Shown here one piece after another: positions 11,612-16,966 of a stretch of DNA of 16,966 bases (position 1 is the first letter of the stretch; every line of letters begins with the position of its first letter). The translations under genes were made by a program, and so were the position numbers. Source of the stretch: Clostridia bacterium (lineage in GTDB: Bacteria > Bacillota_A > Clostridia > Oscillospirales > CAG-272); assembly GCA_017411885.1 (NCBI GenBank), contig JAFQPF010000106.1, positions 1-16,966 of the forward strand, read 5' to 3'. The notes beneath the pieces were generated by a model, which was not told where the DNA came from, searched no databases, and saw nothing but the letters and a program-made list of their open reading frames with translations.

Positions 11612-11625
11612 CATAATATAAAAAA

Positions 11626-12894
11626 TTATTCAACAATCCTACGCGCCTCAAGATAGAAGCGTTTGTCGTCAGCTTCTCCCATAGAGAAGGTTTTACGCGG
11701 CAGAGAGCCGCCGACGATAACGCTCTTAAAGAGCGCGTTTTTACTCATACCGTCGAAGATAAAGCCGACGGCATTATCGGCATCAGCGAGCGTTTTTGTA
11801 GAATCGACGCCGTGGATATAGTCGATCTTACCCACGTTCTTTTCAAGGTAAGCGTCAAGGAAAGTCTGAAGCGCGCCGACCGCAAGCTCGTCCTTTGATC
11901 TGCTTATGACGATTTTTTCGCTTATATTCTTGCCGACACACTCAATTTCAAAGGAGTTGCTTCCGCCCTTGTCAGCCTCTGCGTATGCCTTAAGCTCGTC
12001 GAGAAGCATATCTGTATCGGTATCAAACACCACGCGGTAGATAGGCTCAAATTCAAGCGCCGAATCGTGGATGTTTACTATCTCAACAAGCGCATATCTT
12101 GCCGGATGATCCTTTGCCGCGTCGCCGTATTCAGCCTTGATTTCCTCATAAAGAGCCTTTGCGCTTGCAAGCGAATGGTTGCCGTCGCCTACTGCGAAAA
12201 GCATAGGCGATTTTTCATTTACAGAATATTTTTTATTGTAAGCATCAATGTCGCAAAGCGCTTCAAGCGCATCGTTTACGCGCTTTTGGGTAGCTTCGTT
12301 AACGAAATAGCCCTTTACCGAGCCTGCGTTTTGCATAAGCTCAAAGTCATAAGCTATCTCAAAACTATCCTTTGCCTCCTCAAGCGCGCCCATCACCGCG
12401 TTTTCGCGGTCATCTATGAGCATCATAACGTGCGGAAGCTCGATCGCGGCGCCGCGTCTTATCTCAACGCGCGGAGGAATACGCGAAAGCACCGTGCCCT
12501 CGGTTGCGCGCACAAGCGTTTGCGCGCCCTTGTTATAATCGTAGGCTTCAAGGTCTATCTTACCGATAAGACCGTGTCTTACGCGCCCGTCCTTGAGCGT
12601 GCGCTCAAGATATATTTCACAGCTCTCAAAGCAATCGAGCACGTTTTTTGTGTAATCGCGCATCCTTTCGTTGATACTACTGATACGCGAACCTGTGTCG
12701 CCATCTTCAAGATATATCTCGGGCAAGGTTACTCTGAGTGCCGAGCTTGCATCTGCTACGGTCGCTTCAACGCCGTTCCAATATTCAGGCTCACTTGTGT
12801 ACTGATCGCAGGCGATGGTCGCCCATTTTTTCATTTTTTCCTTGTCATCCTTGAATTTCGGAAGAAGGATATTTGCGTTATAAAAGCAGTTCAT
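11626..12894 (-). CDS. DUF1015 family protein, function unknown
   Basis: A soluble 422-aa protein that matches the conserved DUF1015 family throughout. Family landmarks are KWATIACDQYTSEPEYW (23-39), RATEGTVLSRIPPRVEIR (129-146), AVGDGNHSLASAKALYE (234-250), and the C-terminal LPRKTFSMGEADDKRFYLEA (398-417). No signal peptide or membrane segment is seen. Invariant Asp, Asn and His in GDGNHS and the basic/acidic C-terminal motif suggest an enzyme or ligand site, but no activity is established to my knowledge. It begins 1 nt after rarA ends, with its AGGAG site (12902-12906) inside the last codons of rarA, so it is almost surely cotranslated with it. In other Clostridia the family is, as I recall, often beside serine-biosynthesis genes; none is in this window. 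Family assignment is firm, function is open. Confidence 0.9.
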   Translation of the reverse strand: MNCFYNANILLPKFKDDKEKMKKWATIACDQYTSEPEYWNGVEATVADASSALRVTLPEIYLEDGDTGSRISSINERMRDYTKNVLDCFESCEIYLERTLKDGRVRHGLIGKIDLEAYDYNKGAQTLVRATEGTVLSRIPPRVEIRRGAAIELPHVMMLIDDRENAVMGALEEAKDSFEIAYDFELMQNAGSVKGYFVNEATQKRVNDALEALCDIDAYNKKYSVNEKSPMLFAVGDGNHSLASAKALYEEIKAEYGDAAKDHPARYALVEIVNIHDSALEFEPIYRVVFDTDTDMLLDELKAYAEADKGGSNSFEIECVGKNISEKIVISRSKDELAVGALQTFLDAYLEKNVGKIDYIHGVDSTKTLADADNAVGFIFDGMSKNALFKSVIVGGSLPRKTFSMGEADDKRFYLEARRIVE

Positions 12895-12895
12895 T

Positions 12896-14137
12896 TTATT
12901 TCTCCTGTTTGTTTTCGTTTTTTATCTGATCCCAATAGGCTTTCGCCGCCTGCTCGGTACGGTTGTCGCCGTATTCGTAGTATTTTTTGCCCTTTATATC
13001 GTCGGGCAGATACTCTTGCTTAACGTAGTGGTTTTTATATTCGTGCGGATACTTGTAGCCCTTGAAAAACGGACTTTGAAGTATGGTCGGTATTTCCTGC
13101 CCAAGCCCCTTTGCAACGTCCTCGGACGCCGCGATTATCGCATTGTGAGCCGTGTTTGATTTGGGAGAGGTAGCAAGCAATACCGCCGCGTTTGCAAGGG
13201 CAAGTCTTGCTTCGGGCATACCAAGCTCACGCGCCGTATCACAGCACGCCTTTGTCACCACCGCCGCAAGCGGATAGGCAAGGCCTATATCCTCGTTTGC
13301 GATCACAAGAAGCCGTCTGCATGCGGAAATGATGTCGCCGCCCTCAAGAAGCTTTGCAAGGTAGAACACCGCCGCGTCGGGATCGGAGCCGCGGATCGAC
13401 TTTTGCAATGCCGAAAGCAGATCGTAATGCACGTCGCCCTCTCTGTCAAAATTTCCGATATTGCGCTCGGCAAAAAGCGACACGGTGTCGATCGTAAGCT
13501 CTTGTTCCGCCGCGTAATACGCGTTTTCTACAATTCCTATCGAGCGGCGCACGTCGCCTGCGCCAAGCGACGCTATATGTAAAAGCGTTTCATCCGACAC
13601 GCTTTTATTCTTGCCCTCGCGCTCGTTCAGCATATCAAACGCGCGCCTTAAGCCCTTTGCCGTATCAGCGCTCGACACGGGCTTGAATTCAAACACGGCA
13701 GAACGCGAAATTATCGCGTTATAAACGTAAAAATACGGGTTTTCGGTAGTCGATGCGATAAGAGTTATACGTCCGTCCTCGATAAATTCAAGAAGCGATT
13801 GCTGTTGCTTTTTGTTAAAATACTGTATCTCGTCAAGGTATAAAAGAATCCCACGGCTTCCAAACATAGTCGAAGTCTCGCTTATTACCGCCTTTACGTC
13901 TGCAAGGGATGCAGTCGTGGCGTTAAGCTCGCGCAACTCCATATTCGAGCGCTCGGCGATAATTTTCGCCGCAGTCGTCTTTCCCGTACCGGGCGGGCCG
14001 AAGAATATCATATTGGTGATACGTCCGGAATCGATCATTTTACGAAGCACGCCGTTTTTACCGACAAGCTTTTCCTGACCTATCATTTCGTCAAAATCCT
14101 TTGGGCGGATAAGATCCGCAAGCGGTCTGACTGACAT
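12896..14137 (-). CDS. rarA: Replication-associated recombination protein RarA (MgsA/WRNIP1 family AAA+ ATPase)
   Basis: AAA+ ATPase related to clamp loaders that acts at stalled replication forks with SSB and RecA. The 413-aa product has the family start RPLADLIRPKDFDEMIGQ, Walker A GPPGTGKT (47-54) and Walker B LYLDEIQYF (99-107). Sensor 1 is TTENP (130-134), SRSAVFE carries the probable arginine finger Arg145, and sensor 2 is GDVRR (194-198). The C-terminal helical tetramerization domain contains ANEDIGLAYP (280-289) and ends in YKYPHEYKNHYVKQEYLPD. All motifs are intact and the length is typical. An AAGGA site lies at 14146-14150, 8 nt before the ATG. It follows recG by 30 nt and precedes the DUF1015 gene by 1 nt, a coherent DNA-maintenance unit. 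Confidence 0.97.
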   Translation of the reverse strand: MSVRPLADLIRPKDFDEMIGQEKLVGKNGVLRKMIDSGRITNMIFFGPPGTGKTTAAKIIAERSNMELRELNATTASLADVKAVISETSTMFGSRGILLYLDEIQYFNKKQQQSLLEFIEDGRITLIASTTENPYFYVYNAIISRSAVFEFKPVSSADTAKGLRRAFDMLNEREGKNKSVSDETLLHIASLGAGDVRRSIGIVENAYYAAEQELTIDTVSLFAERNIGNFDREGDVHYDLLSALQKSIRGSDPDAAVFYLAKLLEGGDIISACRRLLVIANEDIGLAYPLAAVVTKACCDTARELGMPEARLALANAAVLLATSPKSNTAHNAIIAASEDVAKGLGQEIPTILQSPFFKGYKYPHEYKNHYVKQEYLPDDIKGKKYYEYGDNRTEQAAKAYWDQIKNENKQEK

Positions 14138-14167
14138 AGCTTATTTCCTTTCGCTTTAGCGTAAATT

Positions 14168-16330
14168 TCAGTTTGCAAGCGGTGCAAGAGCTTTTTCAAG
14201 CTCACCGAGAGCTTCCCTTAAGCTCTTGTTTTCCTCTTTTTCAAGAAGCGGATCGTCGGCAATTATTTCACCCGCCGCCGCTGACGCATCCATTATAAGC
14301 CTTGCGTTTGTAAATTCTGCAAGCTTTAATTTCAGCCTGCCGTGCTGTCTTATATCAGTGCCGCCGGCTATAAAATCACCCGGACCGCGCTGTTCAAGGT
14401 CACTTTCGGCAATAGCATAGCCGTCACAGGTACTTCTCATAACCTCAAGCCGCTTTGCGCTGGTGCTTCCAGCTTTCGCATCCGACACAAGCACGCAATA
14501 GGATTTGTCTTTCCCTCGTCCGACACGTCCTCTTAACTGATGAAGCTGTGAAAGACCGAATCTTTCCGCGTTTTCGACTATCATAAGGGTTGCCTCAGGC
14601 ACGTTCACGCCCACCTCGATCACCGTGGTCGAAACGAGTATCTGTATATCTCCCTTGACAAAATCCGACATCACCGCCTGCTTTTCGGCGCTTTTCATCT
14701 TTCCGTGGATATAACCGACGCCGAGATCGGGGAAGATCTCCTCTTTTAATTTTCTCGAGTATTCGAGTGTCGATTTGAGCGCGGGCTTTTCTTCCCTTTC
14801 AAAAAACTCAAAGAAATCAGACAGGCTGATATCGTGCTCGTCCTCATCCTTTTGCGCCTCCTCGACGGTCGGGCACACGATGTATACTCTGTGACCGCCA
14901 TCCACCTGCTTGCGGATAAAGGCGTTAAGCCTTTCTCTGTAGCTTTCGCCGACAACAAAGGTGTCGACCTTTTGTCTGCCCGGGGGCATTTCGTCTATCT
15001 GCGAAACGTCAAGGTCACCGTAAAGTATCAGCGCGAGCGTGCGCGGTATGGGAGTCGCGCTCATAACAAGCACGTGCACGCCCTTTGATTTTTCGCCGAG
15101 CGCGGTGCGCTGACGCACGCCGAAGCGGTGCTGTTCGTCTGTTATAACAAGCCCTAAGGACGCAAATTCTACCTTATCGCCGATAAGCGAATGCGTGCCT
15201 ATTATAAAGTCAATTTCGTGCGATCTTAATGCTTCAAGTATTCGTTTTTTCTCTGACGCTTTTGTTGCGCCTATAAGTAATTCTACCTTGTATCCGAGCT
15301 TTTCAAAAAGCCGTGACAGGTCGTTATAATGCTGTCTTGCAAGTATTTCGGTCGGTGCCATAAGTGCCGCCTGATAGCCGTTTTTCAGCGCGATATACGC
15401 GCCCGCGGCGGCGCACACCGTCTTACCGCTTCCCACGTCACCCGACACGAGCCTGCTCATCGGCACAGATCTGCTCATATCCTCGCACAAAGCCGCGCAT
15501 ACCCTTTCCTGCGCTTTTGTAAGCTTATAATCAAGGCTTCTTAAAAACTCACCGAGGTCTGTGTCGCGCATTTCGGGCGCGATCTCGCTTTTCTGCGCGC
15601 GTCTTGAATAATTAAGCCTTACAGACAAAAGGAAAAGCTCCTCAAAGGCAAGCCTGTCGCCTGCCTGCTTAAGCGTTTCCTCATCACGCGGGAAATGTAT
15701 GTTTTCATAAGCGTAAGCCTTTGAGCAAAGCTTATATTTTTTGCGTACACCGGCAGGTATCGGATCAGCCGGAGGAATCGACGTGAATATGTCCGATTTT
15801 ATGTAAAGCATATCAAGCGCGCGGCGCACCGAATTCTGCAAAATCCTCTGTGTAAGCCCCGAGGTCAGCGGATATACAGGCATCATCGGGATAAGGGGCA
15901 CACCCTCTATATAATTCTCGCTTTCGGGGGAATTAAGTCTTAAAACACCCTTTTCGCGCGCAAGTCTGCCGTAAAAGCGGTGAGTTGAGCCCTGAACGTA
16001 GCTTTTGTCCGCGTAGGTACGGTTATAGAAAACCACCTCGCAGCTTCCGCTTTCATCAAACGCTCTGAATTTGGTAAGGGAAAGATTTCCGCGAAGCTTT
16101 ACGCTGTGCGGAATAGTTCCGACCGTGAGCAAAAGCGACACCGGTGTACCGATCGGTGCTTCTGCGAGCTTTACGATATTTTTTCTGTTCTGGTATCCGC
16201 GCGGAAAATGGTTTATAAGTCCGCCAAAAGTAGCCGCTCCGAGCGTTTCAAAGGCTTTTTTTCTTACCGTGCTGATGCCGGGTATAGCGTCCACCGGCGT
16301 ATTTACCGATATAATGTCGTTTTTCTTCAT
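14168..16330 (-). CDS. recG: ATP-dependent DNA helicase RecG
   Basis: Superfamily 2 branch-migrating helicase that remodels stalled forks and Holliday junctions. It has 720 aa, somewhat longer than the roughly 680-690 aa norm. An N-terminal helix-hairpin-helix-like segment (VDAIPGISTVRKKAFETLG) leads into the OB-fold wedge domain (about 60-150). Helicase domain 1 has Walker A GDVGSGKT (297-304), PTEILARQH, DEQH (398-401) and MSATPIPRTL. Helicase domain 2 has YIHGKMKSAEK, STTVIEVGVNVPEA and QLRGRVGRG (598-606). The TRG-type end QRGPGDFIAGGTDIRQHG is present. An acidic, Phe-rich insert at about 492-516 lengthens domain 2. The start has an AGGGGGAG site about 5 nt upstream. It is the first gene of the recG-rarA-DUF1015 run. 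Confidence 0.97.
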   Translation of the reverse strand: MKKNDIISVNTPVDAIPGISTVRKKAFETLGAATFGGLINHFPRGYQNRKNIVKLAEAPIGTPVSLLLTVGTIPHSVKLRGNLSLTKFRAFDESGSCEVVFYNRTYADKSYVQGSTHRFYGRLAREKGVLRLNSPESENYIEGVPLIPMMPVYPLTSGLTQRILQNSVRRALDMLYIKSDIFTSIPPADPIPAGVRKKYKLCSKAYAYENIHFPRDEETLKQAGDRLAFEELFLLSVRLNYSRRAQKSEIAPEMRDTDLGEFLRSLDYKLTKAQERVCAALCEDMSRSVPMSRLVSGDVGSGKTVCAAAGAYIALKNGYQAALMAPTEILARQHYNDLSRLFEKLGYKVELLIGATKASEKKRILEALRSHEIDFIIGTHSLIGDKVEFASLGLVITDEQHRFGVRQRTALGEKSKGVHVLVMSATPIPRTLALILYGDLDVSQIDEMPPGRQKVDTFVVGESYRERLNAFIRKQVDGGHRVYIVCPTVEEAQKDEDEHDISLSDFFEFFEREEKPALKSTLEYSRKLKEEIFPDLGVGYIHGKMKSAEKQAVMSDFVKGDIQILVSTTVIEVGVNVPEATLMIVENAERFGLSQLHQLRGRVGRGKDKSYCVLVSDAKAGSTSAKRLEVMRSTCDGYAIAESDLEQRGPGDFIAGGTDIRQHGRLKLKLAEFTNARLIMDASAAAGEIIADDPLLEKEENKSLREALGELEKALAPLAN

Positions 16331-16350
16331 AATCTCTCCCCCTTTCGTTA

Positions 16351-16356
16351 ATTATA
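16351..16356 (-). promoter_or_regulatory. Possible -10 box of a recG operon promoter
   Basis: A perfect TATAAT reads on the minus strand at 16351-16356. No good -35 is found at 16-18 nt upstream (candidates are CTTTTT or GCTTTT). The start would fall near 16344, giving a leader of only about 14 nt that just includes the AGGGGGAG ribosome binding site. Position directly after the HAD gene terminator supports it, but the weak -35 and short leader leave doubt. Confidence 0.4.
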
Positions 16357-16371
16357 AATGCTACCCGGTGC

Positions 16372-16391
16372 AAAAAAGCGCGTTTTTACGC
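16372..16391 (-). terminator. Small intrinsic terminator after the HAD hydrolase gene
   Basis: On the minus strand GCGT-AAAA-ACGC forms a short stem-loop that overlaps the TAA stop codon (16386-16388). It is followed by GC and six T residues (16372-16377). The 4-bp stem is minimal, so termination may be partial and some read-through into recG is possible. Confidence 0.45.
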
Positions 16392-16966
16392 CTGCCCCTT
16401 TACGTATTCAAGAAGCGCGTGCATATCGTCAAAAACAAAAAATCCGGTTTCTTCAAGCTTATGCTTCGGGTGATGACCGCATTCAACAAGATACGCGTCA
16501 ACTCCAAGCTCACGCGCCACCTGCGCATCGTGTACCGTATCTCCGATTATAACGTATTTGCTTTTGTCCTTATCTTCAAAATAGGCTTTTGCAATATCAA
16601 GCTTGCTGTGCGCGTAGATATTATCAAGCGCAAGCAAGCGCGAAAATTTATCAATAAGTCCAAGTTCTGAAAGCTTTTCCTTAAGCATTTCGCTTTCGGA
16701 CGCCGACAGTATCATCTGCTTTACTCCGACTTCTTCAAAATATTCTATAAGCTCACGCACACCCTTAACGCAGGGCGCGTGAGTCGACAGAGCCTTATAA
16801 TTTTTCACCCATTCGTGTGCGACTACCTCATACGGTTCACGCGAAAAATCAAAGCCGAGGCGTCTGTAATAATCTATTATCGGGAAATCGAATACTTCCC
16901 TGTAATACTTCACGTCCGGGATAGTATCAATACCCCGCGCTATAAGCATCGGGTTTACGCTGTCGA
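16386..16966 (-). CDS. HAD-superfamily hydrolase, phosphoglycolate phosphatase-like (N-terminus outside window)
   Basis: Haloacid dehalogenase-type phosphatase, probably acting on a small phosphorylated metabolite in the cytoplasm. About 192 residues are visible and the frame runs on past the right edge, so the ATG at 16949 is not the true start. The catalytic DxDGT motif is expected just beyond the edge; the visible residues DSVNPM precede it in reading order from the edge. The cap domain follows (YYREVFDFPIIDYYRRLGF). Motif II is MILSASES with the conserved Ser. The motif III Lys is probably in SKLDIAKAYF, and motif IV is IIGDTVHDAQVARELG with GDTxHD. The ordinary C-terminus ends in VKGQA. 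Subfamily and substrate are uncertain. It lies 55 bp upstream of recG on the same strand and is separated from it by a weak terminator. Confidence 0.85.
   Translation of the reverse strand, partial: DSVNPMLIARGIDTIPDVKYYREVFDFPIIDYYRRLGFDFSREPYEVVAHEWVKNYKALSTHAPCVKGVRELIEYFEEVGVKQMILSASESEMLKEKLSELGLIDKFSRLLALDNIYAHSKLDIAKAYFEDKDKSKYVIIGDTVHDAQVARELGVDAYLVECGHHPKHKLEETGFFVFDDMHALLEYVKGQA

Larger units (their letters stand above)
11251..11612. repeat. Nested inverted-repeat element between converging operons (no gene)
   Basis: The 386 bp between obg and the DUF1015 gene contain no credible coding sequence. They are filled by a nested palindromic structure. Each end is a hairpin module: GCGAGGGGG opens it at 11251 and CCCCCTCGC closes it at 11612. 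Inside lie CAAAAACTTTT (11296-11306) facing AAAAGTTTTTG (11557-11567), then a perfect 17-bp long-range repeat (11322-11338 with 11469-11485), then local hairpins. The two ends are about 57-nt inverted copies of one module. No target-site duplication is evident (TTATT on the left, ATAAT on the right) and no transposase is present. It could be a miniature non-autonomous element, a structured RNA, or two terminator-type repeats placed back to back. Confidence 0.8.

Noticed and set aside
11240..11625. Possible CRISPR, integron attC or riboswitch in the intergenic region
   Set aside because: There is no regular repeat-spacer spacing, no integrase or attC R-box arrangement, and the region is 3' of both flanking genes, so a cis-acting leader switch does not fit.
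12067..13023. 318-codon open frame on the plus strand
   Set aside because: It lies antisense to the DUF1015 gene and the end of rarA, both of which have clear family motifs. The translation is Cys/Arg/Tyr-rich with no domain and no good ribosome binding site. It is a mirror frame effect.

Overview
The window looks like a chromosomal segment of an endospore-forming Bacillota, most likely a Clostridia member. SpoIIR is encoded here. Ribosome binding sites are strong AAGGAG or AAAGGGGG types, and promoters are plain sigma-A types. The gene set (MurJ, LigA, Obg, RarA, RecG, DUF1015) is core Gram-positive housekeeping. No rRNA, tRNA, CRISPR array, transposase or phage gene is visible. The genus cannot be named from this sequence alone.

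Left third (1-4383, minus strand): two tandem secreted subtilisin-like (S8) peptidases, each with a protease-associated insert. The upstream one is complete (1017 aa). The downstream one runs off the left edge. A good extended -10 sigma-A promoter lies just upstream of the pair. Diverging from them on the plus strand is spoIIR (4536-5201), preceded by a sequence that fits a forespore (sigma-F/sigma-G) -10 element very well.

Middle (5217-11239, plus strand): a four-gene operon behind its own sigma-A promoter, murJ - family-4 glycosyltransferase - ligA - obg. Spacings are 1 nt, a 4-nt overlap and 22 nt. It joins lipid II export or envelope glycan work with DNA ligation and the ribosome/stress GTPase Obg. 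Correct starts for the glycosyltransferase (6827) and obg (9965) lie inside longer open frames and are fixed by their ribosome binding sites.

Junction (11240-11625): 386 bp without a gene between converging operons. It is almost entirely filled by a roughly 362-bp nested inverted-repeat element. Its two ends are inverted, diverged copies of one hairpin module in which the stem sequence differs but pairing is kept. The core holds a perfect 17-bp long-range helix and several internal hairpins. This is the least explained and most interesting part of the window.

Right third (11626-16966, minus strand): recG - rarA - DUF1015 gene, with 30 and 1 nt spacings, probably transcribed from a promoter at about 16351. 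This places two replication-fork rescue proteins with a conserved protein of unknown function. Upstream is the 3' part of a HAD-family hydrolase whose start lies beyond the right edge, ending in a probable small terminator.
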